Source: Herbaspirillum robiniae (GTDB taxonomy: Bacteria > Pseudomonadota > Gammaproteobacteria > Burkholderiales > Burkholderiaceae_D). From it: 55,766 nucleotides of DNA. Below the pieces are notes generated by a model. It was not told the origin of the DNA. It saw nothing but the letters and a program-made list of their open reading frames with translations, and ran no database searches. Shown here one piece after another: positions 26,029 through 35,589 of this stretch (position 1 is the stretch's first letter; the number at the start of each line of letters is the position of its first letter). Made by a program: the position numbers and the translations under genes. Where the stretch lies: the NCBI RefSeq assembly GCF_002213415.1, contig NZ_NJGU01000019.1, positions 1-55,766 of the forward strand. The letters are read 5' to 3'.

Positions 26029-27015
26029 TCAGGCCGGCGGCAGGGTCTGGCGCGCGATCGCGGCCAGCTTGTCCGGATTGCGCACCACGTAGATCTCGGC
26101 GATGAGGCCGTTCTCGGTCTCCAGCACCTGGGCCGATTCCAGCTTGCCATCCACATAACGCAACAGGCCGGGGCTGCCGTTGATCCATGCCGGGCGGTAG
26201 GCGATGCGCTCGCCGAAGCGGCGGATGTTGGCGTAGTACAGCCAGGAAATGCGCTGGCCCGAGAACAGCGGATGCGGGAAGGAGGCGACCTTGCCGCCGC
26301 CGTCGCCGATCAGGCGGGCGTCTTCGGCCAGCAGGCCGAGCATGGCTTCGCGTTCGCCGCTTTGCACCGCCTGCATGAATTTCTGCAGCAGGGTGTCGTG
26401 GGCCTCGCGCGAGACGGTGGAGGACGCCGCCGGCAAGGGTTTGCGCGGGGCGGCGCCGCGCTGGTCGGATTGCTCCAGCCTGGCCAGGCGCTCGCGCGCG
26501 CGATGCACCAGCTGGCGGCAGCCGGCTTCGCTTTTTTGCAGGATGGCGGCGATGTCGGGATAGTCGTTGTCGAACACCTCGCGCAGCAGGAAGGCGGCGC
26601 GCTCCTCGGGCTTCAAGCGTTCGAGCAGCAGCAGGTAGGCAAACGAGACGTCGCTGTGCTGCTCCAGCAGCGCCTCGGGCGAGGGCGCCAGCAGGGCGTG
26701 GCCGAACAGGTCGATGTCGGGCGCGGTGTCGGCCAGGTCCACCAGCGGTTCGGGCAGCCAGTGGCCGACGTAGGACTGGCGCTCCTGCTGCGCCTGGCGC
26801 AGGCGGTCGATGCACAGGCGCGTCACCACGGTGACCAGCCAGGCTTCGGCCGACTCCAGCGCTTGCGCGTCCTGGCCGTGCCAGCGCAGCCACGCGTCCT
26901 GCAGCACGTCATCGGCATCGCTGCGCGAACCGAGCATGCGGTAGGCCACGCCGAACAGGCGCGGCCGGTGGCGCGTGAAAATGTCGGTGGCGTCGGTATG
27001 CGCGCTGGCGCTCAT
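26029..27015 (-). CDS. ECF41-family RNA polymerase sigma factor with SnoaL-like C-terminal domain
   Basis: The 328-residue protein has sigma region 2 (HRPRLFGVAYRMLGSRSDAD, about residues 16-75) and region 4 (ERLKPEERAAFLLREVFDND, about 130-180). A C-terminal extension of about 130 residues of the SnoaL/NTF2-like type follows. All three ECF41 hallmark motifs are present: WLPEP (86-90) in the linker, DGGGK (238-242) and NPDKL (313-317). ECF41 factors lack a classical anti-sigma; the fused C-terminal domain regulates them. The ATG lies 16 nt after the hemB stop with no clear ribosome binding site. The AhpD-like gene downstream is its predicted target. Confidence 0.95.
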   Translation of the reverse strand: MSASAHTDATDIFTRHRPRLFGVAYRMLGSRSDADDVLQDAWLRWHGQDAQALESAEAWLVTVVTRLCIDRLRQAQQERQSYVGHWLPEPLVDLADTAPDIDLFGHALLAPSPEALLEQHSDVSFAYLLLLERLKPEERAAFLLREVFDNDYPDIAAILQKSEAGCRQLVHRARERLARLEQSDQRGAAPRKPLPAASSTVSREAHDTLLQKFMQAVQSGEREAMLGLLAEDARLIGDGGGKVASFPHPLFSGQRISWLYYANIRRFGERIAYRPAWINGSPGLLRYVDGKLESAQVLETENGLIAEIYVVRNPDKLAAIARQTLPPA

Positions 27016-27031
27016 GGCTGGCCGCAGGGGA

Positions 27032-28066
<1,035 letters not shown>

Positions 28067-28106
28067 TCAGTTCAAAGTGTCGCTAATTGGCGTCAACTTA
28101 GAATAA

Positions 28107-28135
28107 ATTCTATGTAAACGTCACTAAGTTCTGAA
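28107..28135 (-). promoter_or_regulatory. Candidate hemB promoter
   Basis: On the - strand TTCAGA (28130-28135) and TAGAAT (28107-28112) are 17 nt apart. The -10 element lies in the palindrome AGAATAAATTCT (28100-28111), which also presents TAGAAT on the + strand at 28099-28104. The promoter could therefore fire in both directions. Confidence 0.5.
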
Positions 28136-28304
28136 AATTGCAGATATCGGAGGAGGGGCCTGCAACTTTCCGTGGGGATACTCTATCTTACGTTCGGGCA
28201 ATTCGTTGCCCCCCGCTTCCCCTTCCCTCCCTGAGCGGGGCTGATCGCGCAAGCGAAAGGCGTTCGGCTCCGGAGATTGTTCCCCTTTCTCCGGGGCCTT
28301 TTTT
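28111..28304 (+). ncRNA. Candidate structured small RNA opposite hemB-engB
   Basis: The 296-nt spacer between the two - strand genes hemB and engB encodes no protein I can support. It shows a series of + strand hairpins ending in a + strand terminator. GGGCAA-TTCG-TTGCCC lies at 28196-28211, CCCCGCT (28211-28217) pairs with AGCGGGG (28234-28240), and TTCGTTGC (28202-28209) can pair with GCAA/CGAA (28249-28257). The terminator stem and T tract end it at 28304. The start is uncertain: a + strand TAGAAT at 28099-28104 would give about 190 nt. 6S RNA has a similar size and rod shape and should be tested, but I cannot identify it. Confidence 0.4.
28266..28304 (+). terminator. + strand intrinsic terminator in the hemB-engB spacer
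   Basis: GGCTCCGGAGA (28266-28276) pairs with TCTCCGGGGCC (28288-28298) with one wobble, followed by TTTTTT at 28299-28304. No + strand protein gene lies upstream, so it must end a different transcript. Confidence 0.8.
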
Positions 28305-28353
28305 CTGGCCGCTCCGTTTTACCCTTTTTCCGGCTTTCCCGCTTTGCTCCCGG

Positions 28354-29067
28354 TCATTCTCCGTTGTCGTCGGCGGGGACTTCTGCGTCCGTGTCGACCG
28401 GATCCTTGTCCAGGCCTGCCATCTGCAGGATGCGTTCGTTTGCTTCGTCCAGGCCGATGCGCTTGAGCGCGGAGAACAGCTGGGCCGTGAAGGGGAAGGG
28501 CTCGCCGTTGTCGTCCACATAGCTGGCCAGGAAGGTGCGCGCCTGGCGCAGCGCATTGGTGGCGTCGTTGCGGTTGAGCTTGTCGGCCTTGCTCAGGATG
28601 CAATGGATGGGTTTGCCGGTGGGGGCGAACCACTCGATCATCTGGATATCCAGGTCGGTGAAGGGCCGGCGCGAATCGACGATCATCACCAGGCCCGCCA
28701 GCTGCGGGCGGTGGCGCACATAGTCGCCCAACAGCGCCTGCCAGTGGTGCTTGGCGCCGCCGGATACCTCGGCATAGCCGTAGCCGGGCAGGTCGACCAC
28801 CATGGCGCGGATCTCATCCGGACGCGCCTCGTCGTTGCGGTGCTGGCCCACGTGGGCGCCGCCGACCGAGAAGTAATTGATGTGCTGCGTGCGGCCCGGG
28901 GTCTTCGAGGCGAAGGCCAGGCGCTTCTGGTTGCACAGGATGTTGATTGCCGTGGACTTGCCGGCGTTGGAGCGGCCGGCAAAGGCGATCTCGGGCACGG
29001 TGGTCTTGGGCAGGTCCCGCAGGTGATTGACGGTGGTGAAAAAGCGGGCTTGCCAAAGTTGCGACAT
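28354..29067 (-). CDS. engB: Ribosome biogenesis GTPase EngB (YsxC/YihA)
   Basis: EngB is a TrmE-Era-like GTPase needed for 50S subunit assembly. The 237-residue product has the G1 loop GRSNAGKS ([18 protein letters not shown]), switch [13 protein letters not shown]3 [10 protein letters not shown] and G4 [11 protein letters not shown] 29067 gives the family start [20 protein letters not shown]. The frame is open to 29157 but that portion has no ribosome binding site. The tail after residue 210 is short and acidic. It is divergent from the cytochrome c4 gene. Confidence 0.95.
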   Translation of the reverse strand: MSQLWQARFFTTVNHLRDLPKTTVPEIAFAGRSNAGKSTAINILCNQKRLAFASKTPGRTQHINYFSVGGAHVGQHRNDEARPDEIRAMVVDLPGYGYAEVSGGAKHHWQALLGDYVRHRPQLAGLVMIVDSRRPFTDLDIQMIEWFAPTGKPIHCILSKADKLNRNDATNALRQARTFLASYVDDNGEPFPFTAQLFSALKRIGLDEANERILQMAGLDKDPVDTDAEVPADDNGE

Positions 29068-29112
29068 GGTGGGGGGAAATCCGAAAGAGGGGACGAAAAA
29101 CGCGGAAAAGCT

Positions 29113-29122
29113 ATTGTACAAT
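29113..29122. promoter_or_regulatory. Palindromic -10 region between engB and cytochrome c4
   Basis: ATTGTACAAT reads TACAAT on both strands (29117-29122 on +, 29113-29118 on -). It could serve as the -10 element of both divergent genes. No convincing -35 is seen on either side. Confidence 0.4.
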
Positions 29123-29272
29123 GGCCCGATACCCATTGCCGTGTTGACGCCAAGCAATCAAAAAATATGGCGGCCATTGGAGACAGGTCAAAAGACCGGC
29201 ATTTGGTATGGGGGCAGCCAGCCGCCAAACGGGCAAAATCTTCCAATTCCACAATAAGTATTAGGGTGACGA

Positions 29273-29935
29273 ATGAACCGTGCCTTTTCCCCGCTCTTGC
29301 ATACCGTGTTTGTTGCATTGCTGGCAGTATCGACACTGGCAAGCGCAGCTGAAGAAAAAAAAGCAGTAGCCAAGGCCGATCCGGCCAAAGGTGAAACCCT
29401 CTATACCAACGGCGACAACGCCCGCAACATCGTGGCCTGCGTATCTTGCCACGGCGCGGCCGGCAACTCGACCATTACCCAGAACCCCAGGCTGGCCGGC
29501 CAGCATGAGGCCTACATCGCCAAGCAGCTGATGAACTTCCGCACGCCGGAGCGCAACAACCCGGTGATGTCGCCGCTGGCCAAGGCGCTCTCTGATGAAG
29601 ACATCAAGAACGTCGCGGCCTACCTGGCGACGCAGGCGCCCAAGCCGGGCGCGGCCAAGAACAAGGACACCATCGACCTGGGCAAGCAGATCTGGCGCGG
29701 CGGCATCGCGGCCAAGAACGTGCCCGCCTGCGCCGGCTGCCACAGCCCGAACGGCGCCGGCATTCCGGCCCAGTATCCGCGCCTGGCCGGCCAGCACCAG
29801 GATTACACGGTGGCCCAGCTGACCAATTTCCGTGGCGGCGGCCGCGCCAACAGCCCGCAGATGGTGACCATCGCCGAGCGCCTGTCGGACAAGGAAATCA
29901 AGGCGGTGGCGGACTACATCGCCGGCCTGAAGTAA
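29273..29935 (+). CDS. Dihaem cytochrome c4
   Basis: A periplasmic electron carrier between the bc1 complex and terminal oxidases. The 220-residue precursor has a signal peptide (FVALLAVSTLASAAE, cleavage near residue 26) and two homologous haem domains. The haem motifs are Cys56-Val-Ser-Cys59-His60 and Cys153-Ala-Gly-Cys156-His157. Both domains have the RLAGQH element that follows the haem motif in c4 proteins. The start ATG is at 29273. A terminator at 29962-29989 closes it. The neighbouring resB-ccsB genes encode the machinery that attaches its haems. Confidence 0.95.
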   Translation: MNRAFSPLLHTVFVALLAVSTLASAAEEKKAVAKADPAKGETLYTNGDNARNIVACVSCHGAAGNSTITQNPRLAGQHEAYIAKQLMNFRTPERNNPVMSPLAKALSDEDIKNVAAYLATQAPKPGAAKNKDTIDLGKQIWRGGIAAKNVPACAGCHSPNGAGIPAQYPRLAGQHQDYTVAQLTNFRGGGRANSPQMVTIAERLSDKEIKAVADYIAGLK

Positions 29936-29961
29936 AAGGACGCGTGCGGATCCGGCAACGG

Positions 29962-29989
29962 GAGGCGGCCATCGTGCCGCCTCTTTTTT
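29962..29989 (+). terminator. Intrinsic terminator after cytochrome c4
   Basis: GAGGCGGC (29962-29969) pairs perfectly with GCCGCCTC (29976-29983), followed by TTTTTT. Confidence 0.9.
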
Positions 29990-30331
29990 CGTCCGCGTCC
30001 CGGTCCGGGATTTCCTCGCCGATTTTTCGCCCGGGCTTGATGCAGCTCCTGGCGCGACATCGCTGCTCGCATCACCATGGGCGGCGAATGCGCCGGGCAT
30101 CCGAACCGGGCCGGGCGCCGATGGCCCGGCGAAAATATTCCCGGTTCGCGTTTTGGGCGCGTCTCCCGCGCCAGATAAGCGTTTGCGCATATCGCGACTA
30201 CGCAGCCGCGTATCACGGACTTTCGCCGGGGACGGTAAAATCCCGGGTTGACCATGCTTTGCCGACCGGCAAGGCGAACCCATACAGCGGCGCCGCGCAG
30301 GCTCCGCTCAGGCAGGAATAAGGCAGGATTT
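29990..30331. other. Gene-free spacer before resB
   Basis: I see no credible gene in these 342 nt. The in-frame upstream extension of resB reaches 30248 but encodes an Arg-rich stretch unlike the family and has no ribosome binding site. A resB promoter is presumably here, but no clear -35/-10 pair stands out. Confidence 0.5.
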
Positions 30332-32479
30332 ATGACGACGGGCAGCAGTACCCAAGGGATTCAGATCAGGACCAGGCAGCGCTGGGTCGGCGACGCGGTG
30401 GAACTGGTGTCATCGATGCGTTTCGCCATCAGCCTCTTGACGCTGATCGCCATCGCTTCGGTGATCGGCACGGTGATGAAGCAGAACGAGCCGATGCCCA
30501 ACTACGTGAACCAGTTCGGCCCGTTCTGGTTCGAGGTGTTCAACAAGCTGGGGCTGTACGCGGTGTATTCGGCCTGGTGGTTCCTGCTGATCATGGGCTT
30601 CCTGGTGCTGTCGACCTCGCTGTGCATCGCGCGCAACGCGCCCAAGATGCTGCGCGACGTCAAGAGCTGGCGCGACAACGTGCGCGAGCAGTCGCTGCGC
30701 AACTTCCACCACAAGCTCGAATGGAGCCTCGCCGAGGCGCCGCCGCAGGCCGCCGCGCGGCTGGCCAAACAGGTGGGCGCGAAGGGCTACAAGGTCAGGC
30801 TGCTGGACAAGGACGGCGGCACGCTGCTGACGGCCAAGCAGGGCGCGGCCAACAAGTTCGGCTACATCTTCGCGCACGCGGCCATCGTCATCATCTGCCT
30901 GGGCGGCCTGCTCGACTCCGACCTGCCGATCCGCTTCCAGCAATGGTTCTACGGCAAGGCCGCGTTCGCCGGCAACGGCATCATCTCGCAGATTCCCGAC
31001 CGCTATCGCCTGGGCATCGGCAACCCGACCTTCCGCGGCAACACCATGATTCCGGAGGGCTCGGCCAGCAGCACCGCGATCATCCCGCAGCAAGACGGCG
31101 TGATGATCCAGGACCTGCCGTTCACCATCCATCTGAAGCGCTTCATCATCGACTTCTACTCGACCGGCATGCCCAAGCTGTTCGCCAGCGAGGTGGTGGT
31201 GCGCGACCATGAAACCGGCAAGGAAACCGCTGCCACCATCAAGGTCAACGAGCCGCTGATCTACAAGAACGTGGCGATCTACCAGTCCAGCTTCGAAGAC
31301 GGCGGCAGCAAGTTGAAGCTGGTCGGCTACCCGATGCGCGGCGGCGACAACGGCCGCTTCGACATCGCCGGCGAAGTCAGCGGCAGCACGCCGCTGCCGC
31401 CGGGCATGGGCGACTACACGGTGGAGTGGAGCGGCTTCCGCCCCTTCAACGTGGAGAACATGAACGCGGCCGGCAGCGGCGCGGCCTCCAACGCAGGCGA
31501 CGCGCGCGCGGTCAACGTCGGCAAGACCGTCAACCGCGGCTTCATGGGCGACCTCGACAAGCACCTCGGCTCCAGCGCCAAGAGCGTCAACAGCAAGGAC
31601 TTCAAGAACGTCGGCCCGAGCGTGCAGTACAAGCTGCGCGACAAGACCGGCCAGGCGCGCGAATACTTCAACTACATGCAGTCGCTGCAGATCGACGGCG
31701 CCTACGTGTTCCTGGCCGGCATGCGCGAGCAACCCGACCAGCCGTTCCGCTACCTGCGCATTCCGGCCGACGACAACGACAGCGTGGCCGAGTGGATGCG
31801 CCTGCGCGCGGCGCTGGCCAATCCGGCCTTGCGCGAGGAAGCGGCGCGCCGCTACGCGCGCCAGGCGATCGCCGGCGGCCGCGAAGCGCCGGCCGCGCTG
31901 CGCGAGCAACTGCAGCAGTCGGCCCAGCGCGGGCTGGACATCTTCGCCGGCGACGGCAAGGTGTCCGGCTTCATCGCGGTGACGCGCTTCCTCGAGAAGC
32001 TGCCCGCAGCCGAGCAGGAGAAGGCGGCCGACATCTTCATGAAGATACTCAACGGCAGCATGTGGGAGCTGTGGCAGGCCGCGCGCGTCAAGGACGGACT
32101 GGAGCCGGTCAAGAGCGACGAGGCGCACGGCAAGTACCTGCAGCTGGCGATCAATGCGCTGGCCGACTCGGCCTTCTATCCGGCGCCGGTGTTCCTGCAG
32201 CTCTCAAGCTTCCAGGAGATCAAGGCATCGGTGCTGCAGGTGACGCGTTCGCCGGGCAAGAAAGTGGTCTATCTTGGCTGCCTGTTCCTGGTGCTGGGCG
32301 TGTTCGCGATGCTCTACATCCGCGAACGCCGCCTGTGGATCTGGATCAAGCCGGGCGAAGCCGGCGCCGGCAGCCGCGCGCTGATGGCCATGAGCACCCA
32401 GCGCAAGACGCTGGACTTCGACAAGGAATTCGAGCAGATGAAGGCAAGGCTGGCGGGCACCGCCGGCGCTTCATCCTGA
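30332..32479 (+). CDS. resB: Cytochrome c biogenesis protein ResB (System II)
   Basis: ResB (Ccs1/CcsB) works with CcsA to carry haem across the membrane and attach it to apocytochromes c. The 715-residue protein has transmembrane segments near residues 30-55, 75-100 and 180-200, then a large periplasmic domain, and a last segment near 645-665 (VVYLGCLFLVLGVFAMLYIR). MRFAISLLTLIAIASVIGTV and WWFLLIMGFLVLSTSLCIAR are typical. ATG 30332 was chosen after AAGG/CAGGA. ccsB follows on the same strand, 154 nt later. Confidence 0.94.
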   Translation: MTTGSSTQGIQIRTRQRWVGDAVELVSSMRFAISLLTLIAIASVIGTVMKQNEPMPNYVNQFGPFWFEVFNKLGLYAVYSAWWFLLIMGFLVLSTSLCIARNAPKMLRDVKSWRDNVREQSLRNFHHKLEWSLAEAPPQAAARLAKQVGAKGYKVRLLDKDGGTLLTAKQGAANKFGYIFAHAAIVIICLGGLLDSDLPIRFQQWFYGKAAFAGNGIISQIPDRYRLGIGNPTFRGNTMIPEGSASSTAIIPQQDGVMIQDLPFTIHLKRFIIDFYSTGMPKLFASEVVVRDHETGKETAATIKVNEPLIYKNVAIYQSSFEDGGSKLKLVGYPMRGGDNGRFDIAGEVSGSTPLPPGMGDYTVEWSGFRPFNVENMNAAGSGAASNAGDARAVNVGKTVNRGFMGDLDKHLGSSAKSVNSKDFKNVGPSVQYKLRDKTGQAREYFNYMQSLQIDGAYVFLAGMREQPDQPFRYLRIPADDNDSVAEWMRLRAALANPALREEAARRYARQAIAGGREAPAALREQLQQSAQRGLDIFAGDGKVSGFIAVTRFLEKLPAAEQEKAADIFMKILNGSMWELWQAARVKDGLEPVKSDEAHGKYLQLAINALADSAFYPAPVFLQLSSFQEIKASVLQVTRSPGKKVVYLGCLFLVLGVFAMLYIRERRLWIWIKPGEAGAGSRALMAMSTQRKTLDFDKEFEQMKARLAGTAGASS

Positions 32480-32633
32480 ACGGGCAAGAGCCGGCGCGGC
32501 AATATACGATAAGCCGGCAATCGATATACATGACGGAGACCGTGCCGCCGGCATATGGCGGTTATCATCCTGCGCATATATGGGCTGGCGGCGCCGCCGC
32601 TAGCATGGCAGCAGGAGCGCAGTGGAGAACGGA

Positions 32634-33788
32634 ATGGAATTGACGGAAGCAACCCAAGGTTATACCCAGGAGCAGGGCTTCTTTCGCCGCCTGAGCGCGG
32701 TGGACTGGATTTACGCGGCGGCGCTGGTCGCCGGCTCGCTGTACGCGTTCGCGCGTTTCGGCGACTTCATGGACTACTACGAGAAGGCGGTGCTGCTGCT
32801 GGCCGCGCCCACCTTCGCCTGGCTGGGCTGGCACTGGAAGTCGGCGCGCCTGCTGATGGCGCTGATCGCGATCTTCTCGCTGGGCGCCATCGCCATGTAC
32901 GGCGGCGCGCTGGAGATGGCCGACAAGAAGTTCTTCCTCAAGTACATGCTCTCCAGCCAGTCGGCGATCCTGTGGATGAGCGCGCTGTTCTTCCTCTCCA
33001 CCCTGTTCTACTGGGGCGGCCTGGCCACGCGCGCCGGCACCGGCTCCGCGATCGGTTCGCGCCTGTGCTGGGCGGCGGTGCTGCTGGGCTTCACCGGCAT
33101 GATGGTGCGCTGGTACGAGTCCTACCTGATCGGCCCCGACGTCGGCCACATCCCCATCTCCAACCTGTACGAAGTCTTCATCCTGTTCTGCATGATCACG
33201 GCGCTGTTCTACCTGTATTACGAAGAGCGCTACGCCACCCGCCAGCTGGGCGCCTTCGTGCTGACAGTGATCTCGGCGGCGGTCGGTTTCCTGATGTGGT
33301 ATACCGTCTCGCGGGATGCGGCCGAGATCCAGCCGCTGGTGCCCGCGCTGCAGAGCTGGTGGATGAAGATCCACGTGCCGGCCAACTTCATCGGCTATGG
33401 CACCTTCGCGCTGGCGGCCATGGTGGCGGTGGCCTACCTGCTGAAAGAAAAGGGCATCCTGGCCGACCGCCTGCCTTCGCTGGAAGTGCTGGACGACGTG
33501 ATGTACAAGGCGATCGCCGTGGGCTTCGCCTTCTTCACCATCGCCACCATTCTCGGCGCCCTGTGGGCGGCCGAGGCCTGGGGCGGCTACTGGTCGTGGG
33601 ACCCGAAGGAAACCTGGGCGCTGATCGTCTGGCTCAATTACGCGGCCTGGCTGCACATGCGCCTGATGAAGGGCCTGCGCGGGCAGGTCGCCGCATGGTG
33701 GGCGCTGGTCGGCCTGCTGGTGACGACCTTCGCCTTCCTGGGCGTGAACATGTTCCTTTCCGGCCTGCATTCCTACGGCGAACTTTGA
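32634..33788 (+). CDS. ccsB: Cytochrome c biogenesis haem transporter CcsA/CcsB (System II)
   Basis: A haem handling protein with the tryptophan-rich WWD motif (WGGYWSWDPKETWALIVW), the haem-presenting loop, and conserved periplasmic histidines. The 384-residue product has about eight transmembrane segments. It forms the holocytochrome c synthetase with ResB. ATG 32634 follows GGAG at 32624-32627 at 6 nt. An in-frame GTG at 32622 with AGGAG upstream is a possible alternative adding four residues. Members are called ccsA or ccsB depending on the genome; betaproteobacterial annotation often uses ccsB. Confidence 0.94.
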   Translation: MELTEATQGYTQEQGFFRRLSAVDWIYAAALVAGSLYAFARFGDFMDYYEKAVLLLAAPTFAWLGWHWKSARLLMALIAIFSLGAIAMYGGALEMADKKFFLKYMLSSQSAILWMSALFFLSTLFYWGGLATRAGTGSAIGSRLCWAAVLLGFTGMMVRWYESYLIGPDVGHIPISNLYEVFILFCMITALFYLYYEERYATRQLGAFVLTVISAAVGFLMWYTVSRDAAEIQPLVPALQSWWMKIHVPANFIGYGTFALAAMVAVAYLLKEKGILADRLPSLEVLDDVMYKAIAVGFAFFTIATILGALWAAEAWGGYWSWDPKETWALIVWLNYAAWLHMRLMKGLRGQVAAWWALVGLLVTTFAFLGVNMFLSGLHSYGEL

Positions 33789-33845
33789 GCGCGCTTGCCT
33801 ATCCTTCATCAGGATGGCAGGCGCCATTCTGAGAGAGGAAAACAC

Positions 33846-34493
33846 ATGAAAGACCCCGGCAACGCGATCGACCTGGTCATCTTCGATTGCGACGGAACCC
33901 TGGTCGACAGCGAAGTGGTGGCGGCCCAGGCCTGGTCCGAGCACGTCGCCGCCTATGGCGTCGACCTCACCGCGCAGCAGGCGCTGGCGCAATTTCGCGG
34001 CGTGAGCATGAAGCTGTGCCTGGCCCGCATCGAAGAGCTGCACGGCAAGCCGCTGCCGGCCAGTTTCGAGGCCGAGCTGCGCGCGCTCATGGCCGTGATG
34101 CTGGAGCAGCGCCTGCAGCCCATCGCCGGCGCGCTGGAAATGGTGCAGGCGCTGGCCGTGCCCTATGCGCTGGCGTCCAACGCGCCGCATCACAAGATCG
34201 AACTCTGCCTGCGCGTGACCGGCCTGCTGCCGTATTTCGCCGGCCGCATCTACAGCGCCTACGACGTGCAGCGCTGGAAGCCGGATCCGGCGCTGTTCCT
34301 GTTCGCCGCCGACAGCCTGGGCGTGGCGCCCTCGCGCTGCGCCGTGGTGGAGGACAGCCTGCCCGGCGTGCAGGCAGGCCTGGCGGCCGGCATGAAGGTG
34401 ATCGCGCTGCAGGAGCACGGCGTGCATCCGGAGATGCCTGACGGCGTCTCCGTCATCGCGCGCCTGGCCCAGCTGCATCCGCACCTGGCCTGA
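33846..34493 (+). CDS. HAD-superfamily phosphatase, subfamily IA
   Basis: The 215-residue enzyme has the HAD motifs: motif I IFDCDGTLVDSE (nucleophile Asp14), motif II ALASNAPHHK, the Lys of motif III in RWKPDPALF, and motif IV VVEDSLPGVQAG. This fits small-molecule phosphatases such as phosphoglycolate or sugar phosphate phosphatases (YieH/Gph-like); the substrate is not determined by sequence. ATG 33846 follows GAGAGGA. The frame continues to 33795 without support. It lies 57 nt after ccsB and may be in the same transcript. Confidence 0.9.
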   Translation: MKDPGNAIDLVIFDCDGTLVDSEVVAAQAWSEHVAAYGVDLTAQQALAQFRGVSMKLCLARIEELHGKPLPASFEAELRALMAVMLEQRLQPIAGALEMVQALAVPYALASNAPHHKIELCLRVTGLLPYFAGRIYSAYDVQRWKPDPALFLFAADSLGVAPSRCAVVEDSLPGVQAGLAAGMKVIALQEHGVHPEMPDGVSVIARLAQLHPHLA

Positions 34494-34571
34494 TTCGGCC
34501 ACGTGCCGGATCCAAGGCCGGCGAATTTAGGTAAGATCGAAGGCAAGCGCCTACCAACCTGCCCATCGAGC

Positions 34572-35162
34572 ATGAACCGTCACATAGACCGCGACCGCCA
34601 AATCATTTACTGCGACCGCCACATCGAGGTGCGTCCGCTGGGCCTGCGCGAGGCGGCCGCCCTGTATGACGCCGTGCATCGCTCCAAGCGCGCAATCAGC
34701 GAATGGGAGGCCTGGTGCACGCAGGATTATTCGCTGGCCGACGCCAAGCAGTTCTTGCAGCGCAGTATCGAGCAGTGGAGCGTCAACGCCGCCTACGACT
34801 TCAATGTGATCGAGCGCTCCACCGGACTCATCGTGGGATCGGTGGCGGTGAACCAGATCAGCCAGCTGAACCAGCTCGCCAACCTCGGTTACTGGGTGCG
34901 CGAGGGTTACACCGGGCGCGGCATCGCGGTCACGGCCGCGCGGGCGGCGGCGGGCTTCGCCTTCGCCAAGACCGGGCTGACCCGGCTGGAAATCGTGGCC
35001 CAGGCCGGCAACCTGCGCAGCCAGCGGGTGGCCGAGAAGACCGGCGCCACGCTGGAATGCCTGGCCCGCAACCGGCTGGTGTTCCACGGCGAGCCGCGCG
35101 ACGCCAAGGTGTTTTCGCTGGTGCCGTCCGATCTCGGCCTGTCGGTGCCGGCGGCCGCCTGA
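34572..35162 (+). CDS. GNAT-family N-acetyltransferase (RimJ/RimL-like)
   Basis: The 196-residue product matches the Acetyltransf_3 subgroup, which acetylates the N-termini of ribosomal proteins, other proteins or small amines. The acetyl-CoA loop is seen as GYWVREGYTGRGIAVTAARA, followed by LEIVAQAGNLRSQRVAEKTG. The substrate is unknown. ATG 34572 gives a normal start, though the ribosome binding site is weak. It is 78 nt after the HAD gene on the same strand. Confidence 0.88.
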   Translation: MNRHIDRDRQIIYCDRHIEVRPLGLREAAALYDAVHRSKRAISEWEAWCTQDYSLADAKQFLQRSIEQWSVNAAYDFNVIERSTGLIVGSVAVNQISQLNQLANLGYWVREGYTGRGIAVTAARAAAGFAFAKTGLTRLEIVAQAGNLRSQRVAEKTGATLECLARNRLVFHGEPRDAKVFSLVPSDLGLSVPAAA

Positions 35163-35307
35163 GGCGGTTTTTTACTTTCTCGCAATTTCCAACAAGAAAT
35201 TCTTCGTCCCAGGCGTCGTTTTTCTGCGCCATTTCGCCTGATCGATACGTTTGGCAACAATTGTTTCGTTTTTATTTTGTTCCGAAAACGTGCACAAACA
35301 TGGGTTT

Positions 35308-35325
35308 GCTGACAGCGCTGTCAGC
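35308..35325. promoter_or_regulatory. Perfect 18-bp palindrome
   Basis: GCTGACAGCGCTGTCAGC is its own reverse complement. GCTGACA recurs alone at 35398-35404. It looks like a dimeric regulator operator; the protein is unknown. Confidence 0.55.
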
Positions 35326-35456
35326 CAGTGTTGGCGGGGGTTTGCGCCATTTTTGCGCAGCAGCGTAAAAATCCTGCATCAAAATAATTCGAAATTGGCT
35401 GACAAAATACTGACTTTTCACGTATTCCAAATCGCGATTGGCGCGTTACATACTTA

Positions 35457-35480
35457 AAGCGTCCGTTTAGAAGGACGCTT
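35457..35480 (+). promoter_or_regulatory. Hairpin in the leader of the small gene
   Basis: AAGCGTCC (35457-35464) pairs perfectly with GGACGCTT (35473-35480) around an 8-nt loop. A related string CTTTAAGCGTC recurs near 35558. No strong T tract follows. A leader structure is likely. Confidence 0.45.
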
Positions 35481-35589
35481 CTGTATCTGGAGCAGTTGCC
35501 CGGAGTTAAGCATTTGTGCCGGGATGCTGCCGGTTCTTCGCCTCAGGAACGAAGGACTTTAAGCGTCAAGCGACGTAAGAGGAAATACG

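Larger units (their letters stand above)
35163..35589. other. AT-rich intergenic region with palindromes
   Basis: These 427 nt are markedly more AT-rich than their surroundings and carry no convincing gene. A short open frame at 35251-35457 lacks a ribosome binding site. They contain the 18-bp palindrome at 35308-35325 and the hairpin at 35457-35480, and lead into the small gene at 35590. A small RNA or a long regulated leader is possible. Confidence 0.6.

Noticed and set aside
28111..28304. Firm identification of the hemB-engB spacer RNA as 6S RNA
   Set aside because: Size and rod-like pairing are compatible, but I could not pair the 5' and 3' ends convincingly or place the central bubble, so only a generic candidate RNA is reported.
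32565..34502. 645-codon open frame on the - strand across ccsB and the HAD phosphatase gene
   Set aside because: The translation is rich in His/Gln/Arg/Ala repeats typical of reversed GC-rich codons, while the + strand genes have clear motifs.
35251..35457. 68-codon + strand frame in the AT-rich region
   Set aside because: No ribosome binding site, and it contains the 18-bp palindrome; it is more likely a regulatory region.
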